Shown piece by piece: positions 53,901 through 59,253 of a stretch of 64,000 nt of DNA. Within the stretch, counting starts at the first letter, position 1; each line of letters starts with the position of its first letter. The DNA comes from Polyodon spathula. Taxonomy: Eukaryota > Chordata > Actinopteri > Acipenseriformes > Polyodontidae. The translations under genes were made by a program, and so were the position numbers. The notes under the pieces are model-generated. The model saw only the letters and a program-made list of their open reading frames with translations, searched no databases and had not been told where the DNA came from. The DNA lies in contig NC_054539.1 in the NCBI RefSeq assembly GCF_017654505.1, positions 73,848,413-73,912,412 on the forward strand. The letters are read 5' to 3'.

Positions 53901-56900
53901 CAGAAGTCGTATATCTTGGTTTTACATGACAGACTTGTGGTTTGCAATAAAAACGAGGAAACAGCACACCTCTATCTGGTTGAGTCAGTGTGGTGTGGAA
54001 TTGTCTACGTGCAGAGATGCATGGGTTAATGTTAGGTTCAAGCTACATGCAAGGTCAAGGCAACACTAGGCAGTAGATCTGAAAAGCCTTACATTAAACA
54101 CAGGAAAATAAAAGACTGTCCAGAGACAGAGTTTCAATGATTTCTCACTTCTTTACCATTTAAAAGTATTACTAGTTCTATAAAACCTTACAGAATACAG
54201 AACCAACACAATGAATTAAAAAAAGGCCCTTGCTGCTCATATCACTTATGTGGTTAGTGACAAATGCAGATCCTGTCAGGTTATTGTAGTTACAAAACGC
54301 AAACTGAAAGTATATCTGGCCTACTAGATACAGTAACAAGAATTGTGAGAAAAACACATCTCTAACCAACTTCTAGATACAGGTTCCTCCAATATACCAC
54401 TGCTGCTGGGGGTATGCCTCCCCAGTATGGGCAGGGCTGTAGTCGAGCAATCGGCATGCTAACCCCCTTTCACATGGGAGCGCTTGGAGCAAACAATCCT
54501 CTCGTGGTTCTGGCACGTCCCTTTTGTGCTATAGGTCATTAGATCATTTTGCATGGAAGGCCTTGGTTACAAGGGTGTGCGGTTCTTTGATGGACTCACA
54601 TTCAGTTAAAAAGTTTTTGCCCATTGACGATGGGAATCATGACAAAATATGTCTGATTCAGTCAGCATTCTCTCATACGTGATTCTCGGCCTCTATCTTC
54701 AAGCATTATAGAAGCACACTCGGTACACTGCAGTATAAGTAAACAGTCTTTGTGGAAAAAAAATGGTATTAAGTCTACCTAGGTGTTGTTTTGCAAGCAG
54801 TGACTTTCGATTTAACTCTTAAAACTCAGCCCCATTCATTTTGGGGCGCTAGCGCATCGAAGGTTTGCACATATTACTCAGACACAGTAAAAGCCACCTA
54901 TCATGGTTTGTTTAAAAGTAAAGACTCTGGGCTTTCCAAAGATGTATTCATTGTGTGTATGCTGCACACCTAGCCAGAACTATGATTGGCTGAAGTTAAG
55001 CCTCTCATCACAGCTTAGGTTTCGTTGTGAGTCTATTGCTCTGTCATTGTAGCAGTTAGACTGAAAGGGGTGGTATTGTTGGAAAGATTAGCTCAGCTTA
55101 ATCACCCTACAACGCTATGACAACTCTGCTTTCTTGCTCTCCCCAGTTCACAAAGAAGTTGTCAGAAACAAAACAAAAACAAAAAAAACAAAAAAACATT
55201 TGTAAAAAAATAAAGTATTTTGTGTTTTTAAGCTAATCATGGGTGCAATCAAATTATGTATTAAAATAACAATTAAAACAAACAACAAAAAGACGGTGTG
55301 TTAAAGCGTGTTTGAAACTAAAACAATAACTAAGTGGTTTACAATAAAATAACTGGGAAAAACACAATCCAGGGTTGTTTTCGTATTAAATTATTTGATA
55401 ACATTTTTAAAAAACATTATTCTCACCGATGTATTAAAACATTACGCTTTTGTTTCTTGGACATTCACCAGCGTCTGCACGTTTAACAAACCAAAAAAGT
55501 TACCGTGAAAAGTTTACGTAGCCCAATGTATGGATATTTAGGGTATGTACACTTTTGACGAAAACTTAATCATAAAACGTAGATATTTATAAATACTCCC
55601 CAATATAAACAGTTAATAAATTCAAATCTTCAGGACAATTGTGTCTCAAGCCGTTGTTCTCTTTTTGTGACGCTGCAATGGCACTGCAGCTTCTTCCTAT
55701 TCAGATTCTGTGGGGGAGAAGCCGAGCGCAGTCCCGTTCTCAAGTCGGTGAGGTTACAGTGCCTTACGGACGCACCTATGCTGGCACTGAGCCTCGTCTT
55801 TAGTTTGACGTTTTTCGAATGGGTGAGAGTCGGCCGTTTGAGTTTACATTGCAGAACAAAGGCCTGAGACGCCCCTAAGCTGTCCTAAAAAGGCCAATGT
55901 AAGAGTACCATCTATTACCTAATGGTGAACATTTATTTACTGTTTACTATTGTTATTACTTCACTTCTTCAGATAATGAGTCCTCTGCTGTTGCTTCTAC
56001 CTTTTCTTAAGGTTCCTGTTTAAATGCTTGTTGTTCACCCTGGTCCACTGTATTTATGTATGTACGCATGCCGCACAAAGTGGGGTGTAGCCCCCTCAAT
56101 TTCTTGTTCTGCCCCTCACCTCCCCTCCACCGCATCATGGAAGGTCAGGCGCCGCGGTCATGGCAAATTTGCCATGCCATCGCCACAGACGTTCTTTCAT
56201 TGCTTAACTTGCAGGAAATTAGATGTCCATTTTAATTTAATAGTTTTAATAACATTAAAATTAATAGCATGCAGTTTTAATTACATATATTTACTTTGTA
56301 TTTGTATTATTAAATGGCAATCAGAAATTGTATGCTTGTAAGTGGTCACCGCCCACATCACCCCCATACGCACATCATGAGCGCCCTGTGGCGCACTCCC
56401 CCCTCCCCCCCAGATTTGGACATTGTCTTATCTGGCCCTCCAGGTTCATTACAATTGAGACACATTTTAATATGCAGCGGCGGACTATCTGCAGCTTAGT
56501 TCATTGCAATTGGTATTAACTTTTTGTACTAGTTTAGTACCGTCCTCCATACTAACCACGGGATCATCCTCACTTAAAACGCTCCTTTTAGTTTATTGAT
56601 ATTGAGCCACAGAGATGAAGGGGTGAACTATAGAGTGATGCTATAGAGTCACCTGCAGTACAAACTGATTTGCCATTAACCAACTCAGAACCTTGATATC
56701 ACATCGATAACCGTTGAGCCATTCTGCACTGGTAGTGAATCAGTAACATTGCGCAACATTTTTATATGGAGAACACAATGCTGAAAAAAGAACAACATAG
56801 AATTGTACTCACAGTGAGAAAAGGCACTACATCAAGTTAAAACAAACAAACAAAAAAACACAATGGTTACAATTGCATCATTCAACACTGTAAAACAACC

Positions 56901-57118
56901 AAACAATGCAGCTGTATCTGGAATAGTGGGTATTGTATTCTGAACACTGCATTTACTGTCTAGGCACAAGGTCCCACTAGTCTAATGTCTAAAACATGTT
57001 TTACATGACTTCACTATCCTGCACAGGTGTATCTATACTGACAGAAAGAATGGGCATTACATCAAAATCCTTTGCGTATTTAAAATAATAATAATAATAA
57101 TAATATTAATAATAATAA

Positions 57119-57176
<58 letters not shown>

Positions 57177-57666
57177 TTAATAATAATAATAATACAATGG
57201 ACAAAAACAACATTAATATTACTACTACGACTAATAATAATAACCAGTATTTGATACAATGCCGCTGAGTATGTGTAATGTGCTGTCAATTAATAAATAT
57301 GCATTTAAATGTATGAGATGTTTTTCTTACCATGGCATCATACTTCAGCCAATTCATGAAATGAGCCGCTTCGTCTCCCTTGTAGTAGTTGAACCAGACC
57401 GTTCCTTGATATTGATCCCCCGCATCCAGAAGTAAAACGTTGCTTTCTGTTTTTCGGATTCTGTTTATTTGTGTTAACCTTCTTGCGACTCCGGCGTAGC
57501 AAGGTCCGCCTGGATCACACTTCCCCGAGTACACGCTAGTTTCTTCTACCCTGGCATGGACGTCGTTGGTGTGGAGAAGAGTGACATCAAAACATGCAGC
57601 AAAATAGCTTGTGAAGAGAAGCTCCAGCAGCAGTACGAGACGCACTTTCTCTACCGACAACCCCAT
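17008..57666 (-). CDS. NT5E: Ecto-5'-nucleotidase (CD73), complete nine-exon gene
   Basis: NT5E is a GPI-anchored cell-surface enzyme that hydrolyses extracellular AMP to adenosine and phosphate. Nine minus-strand exons join with compatible phases to 577 codons, against 574 in human. Residues 1-25 form a signal peptide. Metal-site residues are visible: D35 and H37 (NDVH), D84 (DAGDQ), N116 and H117 (GNHE), H219 (ALGHSG) and H242 (GGHSN). Substrate residues include R353, N389, R394, F417 and D506. Cysteine pairs 50/56, 352/357, 364/386 and 476/479 match the human disulfides. S549 followed by a hydrophobic C-terminus fits GPI attachment. Two differences from human stand out: Y500 replaces the adenine-stacking F500, and D392 replaces a glycine in the N-G-G-G-I-R loop. 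Introns range from about 0.3 kb to 15 kb and hold most of the window's repeats. Identification rests on recognising the protein; exon edges were chosen from GT/AG sites and phase. Confidence 0.97.
17741..18052. mobile_element. Foldback MITE, about 310 bp
   Basis: The left arm (CATTGTTAACATCCTGACAAC, through TTTCAAAGCT and TCTAGTGCACT) is repeated in reverse complement on the right, through AGTTGTCAGGATGTTAAACAATG. The arms are about 75-90 bases with a loop of about 150 bases. No coding sequence is present and the superfamily is undetermined. Confidence 0.75.
18053..19354. other. No recognised gene; (AAT)n at 18811-18847
   Basis: Intronic sequence of NT5E. A 91-codon open frame (18332-18607) contains short repeated GGATTTAAAAC words and has no recognisable homology. 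The only clear feature is an ATA-repeat microsatellite. Confidence 0.5.
19381..19399 (+). promoter_or_regulatory. ZNF143 (SBS)-like promoter motif
   Basis: ACTACATCCCCCAGAATGC matches the vertebrate ZNF143/Staf site ACTACAnnTCCCAGAATGC at all but one fixed position. A TATA-like CTATAAG lies about 60 bases downstream (19458-19464), followed by the minisatellite. The block may be an LTR-like promoter; it is on the strand opposite NT5E. Confidence 0.6.
19529..20270 (+). repeat. 48/49-bp minisatellite with 97-bp higher-order unit
   Basis: About 15 full copies plus one partial. Type A starts GAACCTGTGTGG (49 bp) and type B starts GTACCGTGTGG (48 bp). Nearly everywhere A and B alternate, and the end of each unit predicts the next type: TTGAATTGT precedes B, TTAAATTGT precedes A. 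The array therefore grew mostly by A+B pairs, with single-type duplications at units 5-6 (A-A) and 11-12 (B-B). Confidence 0.95.
20378..21460 (-). mobile_element. CR1 LINE, outer copy, 3' part
   Basis: This is the minus-strand 3' end of a CR1 retrotransposon. The tail is at 20378 (GAACATAAGAACTTAAG), next to the conserved AAACGAGAGGCCATTCGGCC segment. Its frames 21351-20725 and 20744-20442 encode the end of the reverse transcriptase, broken by stops and a frameshift; the F-A-D-D motif has become F-A-S-D. The copy stops at about 21460 and resumes at 24511, because a second CR1 inserted into it. Confidence 0.92.
21555..22502 (+). CDS. CR1 ORF1 protein with SGNH-esterase domain
   Basis: This is an open 315-codon frame. 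Residues 8-30 carry two C-x2-C pairs (C8, C11, C27, C30), a zinc-binding-like module. A charged, Gln-rich linker follows at about 95-145. From residue 149 there is an SGNH/GDSL-type esterase fold: I-V-G-D-S-I-L holds the nucleophile serine, H-I-G-T-N-N the oxyanion asparagine, and R-D-G-L-H-L-N the Asp/His pair. CR1 ORF1 proteins are known to carry such esterase domains; in these elements they are thought to help retrotransposition, with the exact role unclear. The frame is intact, but the partner ORF2 is defective. It lies in NT5E intron 8, opposite strand. Confidence 0.88.
   Translation: MVFKPVICDTCLMWEIRENPAELNQVCVKCRAIQGLHKLVSTLEMELEEVRQQQDLEELAHPQFMEVCITPNRLKATREIEGQNSWVQVGRSREKKKLRQTQPPEIKTTNRSEPLQNFDEQNQQQENERNNIQDPIESGDQTAKRREVMIVGDSILRNAASSIRSLDPLTTTVCCLPGALVKHITENVDRLLERTGDDPVVVIHIGTNNIGRDRPKSLQNKFRELGRKLKEKTKTVVFSGILPAPCKGPYGQLEIINQNAWLKTWCTREGFTYLDHWTTFYNEVYLYRRDGLHLNNKGTSLLEEKILEQVQKHLN
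22530..24443 (+). pseudogene. CR1 ORF2 remnant: reverse transcriptase without endonuclease
   Basis: Only 30-odd bases after ORF1 the sequence already matches the linker just before the RT domain (P-K-W-F-N, then S-P-G-P-D-E). The roughly 250-residue APE endonuclease that should precede it is absent. Stops occur near 22690, 22752 and 23056. From 23067 a 458-codon frame is open: Y-L-D-F-Q-K-A-F-D (about 23373), [17 protein letters not shown] (23638-23655), then the CR1 C-terminal region with S-L-E-Q-R-R-L-R-G. The RT core residues are intact, but without a start and endonuclease this copy is dead. Confidence 0.9.
24511..24600 (-). mobile_element. CR1 outer copy, continuation
   Basis: The reverse complement of CTTTTGTGTGGGACTTTGTC and the following TAAATAAACCAT matches the CR1 RT segment [14 protein letters not shown]. 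It therefore continues the outer copy interrupted at 21460. It fades at about 24600. Confidence 0.85.
24812..25031 (-). mobile_element. tRNA-derived SINE with L2-like tail
   Basis: On the minus strand the head GGCAGTGTGGTCCAGTGGTTAA carries a pol III A box, followed by AGTTCAAATCCCAGCTCTGCC with a B box. The 3' part (AAAGCGCTTTCTGATGG, then GAAAGGTGCTATACAAA) resembles tails shared by L2-mobilised SINEs such as MIR-type and V-SINEs. Its length of about 220 bp fits. Confidence 0.8.
25032..26130. other. No recognised gene
   Basis: NT5E intron 8 sequence, A+T-rich. I see no exon, inverted repeat or known element. A decayed TE is possible. Confidence 0.5.
26140..28345 (+). repeat. 28/33-bp minisatellite, about 2.2 kb
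   Basis: Units are AGAGCACCACTATCACTGCA followed by CAAACCCC (28 bp) or by CAGCACAAACCCC (33 bp), mixed irregularly. Because 28 is not a multiple of three, the frame rotates, yet no frame on the plus strand meets a stop, giving an 805-codon frame (26099-28516). It cycles through [17 protein letters not shown] and [10 protein letters not shown]. Minus-strand frames are also open. This is a repeat artefact, not a protein. The right end runs into LTR-like sequence. Confidence 0.95.
28346..28960 (-). mobile_element. LTR-like block with TATA box
   Basis: Read on the minus strand it starts TGTAACAGGGAGAGATCTGT (28960) and has a TATAAAA at 28777-28771, followed by a G+C-rich leader-like stretch. 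It passes directly into the minisatellite, which may be an expansion inside the LTR. No matching target duplication or second LTR is seen. The adjacent Tc1 remnant begins within 20 bases. Confidence 0.5.
28975..29850 (+). pseudogene. Tc1 transposase remnant
   Basis: Plus-strand fragments in shifting frames match a Tc1 DD34E transposase: N-terminal helix-turn-helix ([10 protein letters not shown], 28979 on), W-S-D-E-S-R-F with the first catalytic aspartate (about 29430), F-Q-Q-D-N-A with the second (about 29700), and N-P-I-E-H-L-W with the glutamate (about 29815). Several frameshifts and stops (for example at 29195 and 29557) break it, and the 3' end and right terminal repeat are missing. It is a different subfamily from the element at 14114. 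Confidence 0.88.
29851..30298. other. No recognised gene
   Basis: Non-coding intronic sequence between two Tc1 remnants. I see no exon or repeat structure. Confidence 0.45.
30299..30371 (+). repeat. (TA)n microsatellite
   Basis: About 36 TA units next to the left end of the following Tc1 element, as expected where a TA-targeting transposon lands beside TA repeats. Confidence 0.95.
30379..31757 (+). mobile_element. Tc1 element, decayed
   Basis: The left end is CAGTGGTTTGCAGAAGTATT. The right end keeps the complementary GGGGTGAATACTTCTG, though its last bases have diverged. Transposase pieces: a DNA-binding segment with G-R-P-P-K-L (30768-31091), then [10 protein letters not shown] and [10 protein letters not shown] (31064-31435). 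After E-E-I-D-V (31390) an internal deletion removes the second aspartate and the glutamate. The element is dead. It belongs near the passport-like subfamily at 34580. Confidence 0.88.
31758..32241. other. No recognised gene
   Basis: NT5E intron 8, just downstream of exon 8 in the gene's direction. Includes a short poly-G run near 32028. Nothing else is recognised. Confidence 0.45.
32242..32442 (-). CDS. NT5E: NT5E exon 8 (C-T-K-C and G-G-D-G-F)
   Basis: Residues about 454-520. The acceptor is TTTCTAG and the donor GTAAGC. It contains the C476-T-K-C479 disulfide and the substrate pocket with A-G-G-D506-G-F. Y500 occupies the position of human F500, one of the two aromatic residues that clamp the adenine ring. 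Phase runs from 1 to 1. Confidence 0.95.
32443..34577. other. NT5E intron 7, left part; no gene seen
   Basis: A+T-rich sequence with a poly-A near 33127 and a GAAT tetranucleotide run at 33841-33865. A 107-codon frame at 34189-34512 on the minus strand has no recognisable homology. Confidence 0.5.
34580..36245 (-). mobile_element. Tc1 element, full length, 1666 bp
   Basis: Both termini read CAGTGGCTTGCGAAAGTATT in inverted orientation, and the inverted match continues for about 100 bases. TA target duplications lie at 34578-34579 and 36246-36247. A poly-C tract (34788-34806) lies inside. Length and organisation are those of a complete passport-like Tc1 element. The near-identical ends suggest it is the youngest Tc1 insertion here. 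Confidence 0.95.
34811..35844 (-). pseudogene. Tc1 transposase, near full length with three disabling changes
   Basis: The frame opens [13 protein letters not shown] and has paired helix-turn-helix segments (about residues 1-110, with G-R-P-P-K-L between). [10 protein letters not shown] carries the first catalytic aspartate, F-Q-Q-D-N-D-P-K-H the second and N-P-I-E-N-L-W the glutamate, so the DD34E triad is present. It is broken by a TAA at 35188-35190, a frameshift near 34990 and a TAG near 34917. The end is ..S-T-K-Y at 34811. It once coded a roughly 340-residue enzyme and is now inactive. Confidence 0.92.
36248..37623. other. NT5E intron 7, right part; microsatellites only
   Basis: A+T-rich. 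Contains an AAT run (36813-36838) and a (TG)n(TA)n tract (37500-37548) 75 bases from exon 7. No other feature is seen. Confidence 0.55.
37624..37773 (-). CDS. NT5E: NT5E exon 7 (adenine-stacking F417)
   Basis: Residues 404-453. The acceptor is CTTCCAG and the donor GTAAGA. It contains M-P-F-D-G-T-F-D-L, where F417 matches the human residue that stacks on adenine, and the G-Q-S-T-G-E-F-L-Q helix. Phase runs from 1 to 1. Confidence 0.94.
37905..38322 (+). mobile_element. Palindrome-bearing MITE-like repeat, copy B (both termini)
   Basis: The most complete copy. The left end TTTTTGTTCCTGGGTAGTAA and its continuation GTGTTATTTCCTAATT are repeated in reverse complement at the right end (38267-38308), giving terminal inverted repeats of about 43 bases. 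Inside sits a nearly perfect hairpin centred at about 38214, with arms of about 45 bases starting AGATTTAGAAGTGAGTAG. It lies in intron 6 between exons 6 and 7. Superfamily undetermined. Confidence 0.82.
38509..38617 (-). CDS. NT5E: NT5E exon 6 (substrate loop N-G-G-D-I-R)
   Basis: Residues 368-403. The acceptor is TTTCACAG and the donor GTACAT. It carries N389-G-G-D-I-R394. The human loop reads N-G-G-G-I-R, so D392 is a substitution next to the substrate arginine. The exon is one codon longer than human near its end (S-A-N against N-N). Phase runs from 0 to 1. Confidence 0.94.
38906..39060 (-). CDS. NT5E: NT5E exon 5 (hinge and C-R-F-R-E-C loop)
   Basis: Residues 316-367. The acceptor is TTTTCAG and the donor GTAAGT. 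It covers the hinge and the start of the C-terminal substrate-binding domain, with the cysteine-bounded C352-R-F-R-E-C357 loop in which R353 matches the phosphate-binding R354 of human CD73. N-L-S and N-G-T are possible N-glycosylation sites. Phase runs from 1 to 0. Confidence 0.95.
39061..40200. other. NT5E intron 4; nothing recognised
   Basis: Unremarkable intronic sequence of about 1.1 kb. I see no repeat or exon. Confidence 0.5.
40201..40398 (-). CDS. NT5E: NT5E exon 4 (end of metallophosphatase domain)
   Basis: Residues about 250-315. The acceptor is CTCAAAG and the donor GTACCT. It encodes the well-conserved [17 protein letters not shown] segment at the close of the N-terminal catalytic domain. 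Phase runs from 1 to 1. Confidence 0.95.
40399..41919. other. NT5E intron 3, left part; nothing recognised
   Basis: A+T-rich intronic sequence without a recognisable repeat. Short open frames (for example 41559-41834 minus) show no homology. Confidence 0.45.
41920..42016 (+). repeat. 48-bp tandem duplication
   Basis: Two adjacent copies of AACCAACATGAGACTACTGA through GTCCTTAAGCT, almost identical apart from a CT insertion in the second. Confidence 0.92.
42430..42842 (+). repeat. 41-bp minisatellite, 10 copies
   Basis: The unit is ATTCCCAGCAATGCATTCTG plus CAAGCTGAGCTTTAAACATAC. The word CCCAGCAATGCA occurs ten times at about 41-base spacing. Two unit types (ATTCTGCAAGCTGAGC and AGACTGCAAGCTGAAC) suggest block duplication. 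Confidence 0.95.
43441..43629 (-). CDS. NT5E: NT5E exon 3 (metal-binding histidines)
   Basis: Residues 187-249. The acceptor is TTTGCAG and the donor GTACAT. It carries A-L-G-H-S-G-F (H219) and G-G-H-S-N-T (H242), the two histidines that complete the dimetal site. Phase runs from 1 to 1. Intron 2 before it contains the BEL/Pao remnant. Confidence 0.95.
43917..44170 (+). mobile_element. Candidate 5' LTR of the BEL/Pao element
   Basis: The sequence before the gag-like frames starts TGTTGTAACTTGCTCGCTTC, includes AATAAA (44116) and ends near TTGGAACACA. No matching 3' LTR is present after the truncated pol, so this call rests on position and TG..CA ends only. Confidence 0.35.
44180..46203 (+). 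pseudogene. BEL/Pao gag remnant
   Basis: Gag-like pieces run through a coiled-coil-like Glu/Gln/Arg-rich segment (44511-44780), a Pro-rich linker (44850-45180), a capsid-like segment (about 45200-45650) and two zinc knuckles. The first knuckle is C-P-H-C-x4-H-x4-C at about 45985; the second is C-W-K-C-G-R-S-H-x4-C at about 46085. A frame change near 45240 and in-frame stops at 45493, 45658, 45778 and 46063 disable it. The element lies in NT5E intron 2, opposite in orientation to the gene. Confidence 0.85.
46204..49384 (+). pseudogene. BEL/Pao pol remnant: protease, RT, RNase H, truncated integrase
   Basis: Domains follow BEL/Pao order. An aspartic protease has L-D-D-G-S-E-R-S (about 46330). 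The reverse transcriptase has [11 protein letters not shown] and catalytic Y-V-D-N (47590-47601). RNase H shows [10 protein letters not shown] and [10 protein letters not shown]. The integrase has an H-H-C-C zinc region (49057-49175), and its core begins V-D-C-F-G-P-F with the first catalytic aspartate (about 49254). A frameshift near 47615 and a stop at 48642 break the frame, and the sequence ends inside the integrase core at about 49384. The copy cannot produce a functional polyprotein. The protein motifs identify the family clearly. Confidence 0.93.
49386..49812. other. No recognised feature
   Basis: Intron 2 sequence between the broken end of the BEL/Pao element and exon 2. No LTR-like match to 43917-44170 is visible. 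Confidence 0.5.
49813..50035 (-). CDS. NT5E: NT5E exon 2 (GNHE motif)
   Basis: The exon spans residues 113-186 plus one base. It has a pyrimidine-rich acceptor ending CCCCAG and a GTAGAC donor. It begins A-L-G-N-H-E-F-D, which contains metal ligands N116 and H117, and runs to the K-E-T-P-I-L-S segment of the metallophosphatase domain. Phase runs from 0 to 1. Confidence 0.95.
50036..51679. other. NT5E intron 1, left part; (TA)n at 50911-50955
   Basis: A+T-rich with one TA microsatellite. No exon or recognised element, though decayed TE sequence is likely. Confidence 0.5.
51680..52990 (-). pseudogene. Penelope-like retroelement remnant (RT plus GIY-YIG endonuclease)
   Basis: The minus strand in drifting frames reads as a Penelope-like element (PLE). 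The RT segment [15 protein letters not shown] lies at 52975-52925. Next come a thumb-region segment [10 protein letters not shown] (about 52460) and [14 protein letters not shown]. Finally a GIY-YIG endonuclease has Y-G-I-A-C-E-K and [12 protein letters not shown] (51924 downwards), then [10 protein letters not shown]. PLEs are retroelements defined by exactly this RT to GIY-YIG fusion. Many stops and frameshifts make it inactive. No terminal repeats were recognised. Confidence 0.88.
53015..55095. mobile_element. 2.1-kb foldback element with long inverted arms
   Basis: The left arm (about 53015-53655) and right arm (about 54660-55095) are diverged inverted copies, e.g. CACCCCTTTCAGTCTAGCTG and its counterpart at 55060-55072, and CCCCAAAATGAATGGGGCTG and its counterpart near 54828-54847. 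The centre of about 1 kb (53656-54659) has no recognisable transposase. It looks like a non-autonomous DNA transposon with very long TIRs. Host: NT5E intron 1. Confidence 0.85.
53086..53293. mobile_element. 208-bp hAT-like MITE inside the foldback arm
   Basis: The ends CTAGGACTATATAAAGAAGG and CGTTCTTTATATAGTCCTAG are inverted repeats of about 25 bases with one mismatch. Flanking octamers CTCAAAAC (53078-53085) and CTCAACAC (53294-53301) look like an 8-bp target duplication. The homologous point of the opposite arm (near 55015-55032) lacks the insert, giving an internal empty site. Confidence 0.85.
55096..57330. other. NT5E intron 1, right part; (ATA)n at 57084-57195
   Basis: Mostly A+T-rich. 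A short G+C-richer segment (55640-55880) and another at 56080-56420 have open frames without homology. A long ATA/TAA microsatellite lies 135 bases from exon 1. Confidence 0.5.
57331..57666 (-). CDS. NT5E: NT5E exon 1 (signal peptide, first metal ligands)
   Basis: This exon encodes residues 1-112 and ends in phase 0 at a GTAAGA donor. It holds the signal peptide (basic residues, then the leucine-rich core LVLLLELLF) and the start of the metallophosphatase domain with NDVH and DAGDQYQG. The start codon at 57666 is the only methionine that places a signal peptide directly before the catalytic domain. About 35 bases upstream on the minus strand is a TATA-like TATAAAC, too close to the ATG to be sure it is used. 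Confidence 0.96.
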
Positions 57667-57705
57667 GTTCAGCTGAAGCTTTCAAAGTGGAAACTAACAG
57701 TATGT

Positions 57706-57800
57706 TTATAGTCCAAGGGCGTAGCTAGGAATGAAAGTTTGGGTGGCCCCTATCTTCGGATGGACGGGCAAGTGCCAAAGGTTTGACGTCACAGGACATA
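57706..57800. repeat. Possible transposon end upstream of NT5E
   Basis: AGGGCGTAGCTAGGAATGAA starts about 45 bases upstream of the NT5E start codon. GGGCGTAGCTAGG resembles terminal sequence found in several DNA-transposon families. I could not find the partner end. Confidence 0.3.
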
Positions 57801-58334
57801 GTTTACATTTACAAACATGATTTAAATCAATTAAAACTCCCCCAGGTTTGAGCAGAGCAGAGTAGCAAAGGCAGAAAATGTATGGTGCCGAGTGAAGCAA
57901 GGCAATCATTATTTTGCAGTTTATGCGTACAACAACTGTTACACACTACAAATACAAAGCACATACGGTATGCATACAACCTACAGAAACAAACACACGA
58001 GAAGGGGTTGAAACAATTTGAGTGCCGGGACACTAAAGTTGGAAGTGTCTGAGTGGCCTGCGGTGTCCTAGGACACTGTCATAAGTGTAGAAACCGGCTG
58101 TTCTCGGTGTGCCGAACATTGTGAATTGTGTTTTATTGTAGCCTATTTCAATTAATCAATTTCAATCGGTTCATAAAACGTTTTTTGAGATAACAAAGGT
58201 GGTATTTTGTTGGGTCACTGACATTTAATTTCCATTTCTACACTATGCGAGTGTTCTGTATCCGCACATTATTACTGCGTGAGTGTCCTGCAATTGATGT
58301 TGTGTAAACCACGGCTTCCCGTAGGCGAGGTGAT

Positions 58335-58410
58335 TGCATAGCGGAGGCTAGGATCGAACCGGCACCTGCAGCACCGAAACACAGCGCAGATAATCATTGC
58401 CGCTTTGCTA
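58335..58410 (-). repeat. tRNA-like (SINE-type) promoter boxes
   Basis: On the minus strand an A-box-like TTATCTGCGCTG (58393-58382) precedes a B box GGTTCGATCC (58360-58351) at about 33 bases. The context resembles 3735-3795. It is probably a tRNA-derived SINE rather than a tRNA gene, because I could not form a complete cloverleaf. Confidence 0.35.
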
Positions 58411-58488
58411 GGAGCGTAGCAGGCTTCTCGCCTGCCTCATCTACAACCCAGATCCCGTGCACGTTACAATATTAATGTACGAGTGGTC

Positions 58489-58562
<74 letters not shown>
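58489..58562 (+). repeat. (TTA)n microsatellite
   Basis: About 24 uninterrupted TTA units embedded in the GAGTGTCCTGCAT-rich repeat region. Confidence 0.95.
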
Positions 58563-58563
<1 letters not shown>

Positions 58564-59253
58564 ACCGTGAGTGTCCTGCATTGAATAACATTATACATCA
58601 TGAGTGTCCTGCATCACTATGTAAGACAATTTTTGTTCCTGGGTAGTAAGTGTTATTTCCTAATTGCTTATGCCTCAAAAGTATAGAAAATGGCTATTAT
58701 TCCCCACAAACTTTGCTTTTGTGACCAGAACAGTGATATTTTGAAATATCACTATTTCCAATGAGAAAACGGGAGCTTTTGTGTCTTTTCGTTCACATAA
58801 AGTCAGAAAAAAAACAACATATGAATCCAAATTAACATGTATTTATACTAAAGTAATACAAAAATGACTACAAAAGATTTAGAAGTGAGTAGTTTTTCGA
58901 GATTTACAATTATACTGTAAATTTACGGTATAATCGTAATTCTCAAAACTACTCACTTTTAAATCTTTTGTAGTCATTTTCTATGGAGAGCCAATGCAGG
59001 CGTACGAAATGTTGCTGTTTTTTCGCCATGTTAAAAAAAATGCCGGTGGTTTGTTTACTGTACTGTATTACTGTGTCTTGATAATATTTTATGTTGTAAT
59101 GTTATGTATTTCTAAAGTAACCGGTGTTACCAGACTGTTAAATGATTTAATCAATACGCTTCTTCTGTGCTCAGAAAATAGCATTTTTCATAATAAGTAC
59201 GTATTGTTGTTGTATAATGTTGTCCAATGCAGGACACTCACGGTGTATAATGT
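58562..59253. mobile_element. Composite palindromic repeat including copy C
   Basis: The outer inverted repeats ACACCGTGAGTGTCCTGCAT (58563 on) and ATGCAGGACACTCACGGTGT (ending about 59241) enclose a third copy of the palindrome-bearing repeat (58623-58980). In this copy the hairpin arms extend further, through TGACTACAAAAGATTTAGAAG and its complement (58965-58979), than in copies A and B. The motif GAGTGTCCTGCA also recurs singly near 58293 and 58605. Confidence 0.7.

Noticed and set aside
55667..55867. 66-codon frame in a G+C-richer patch of intron 1
   Set aside because: No recognised protein and no good splice sites; could be a decayed repeat.
58335..58410. Functional tRNA gene
   Set aside because: A and B boxes are present but acceptor and anticodon stems do not form; kept only as a possible SINE.
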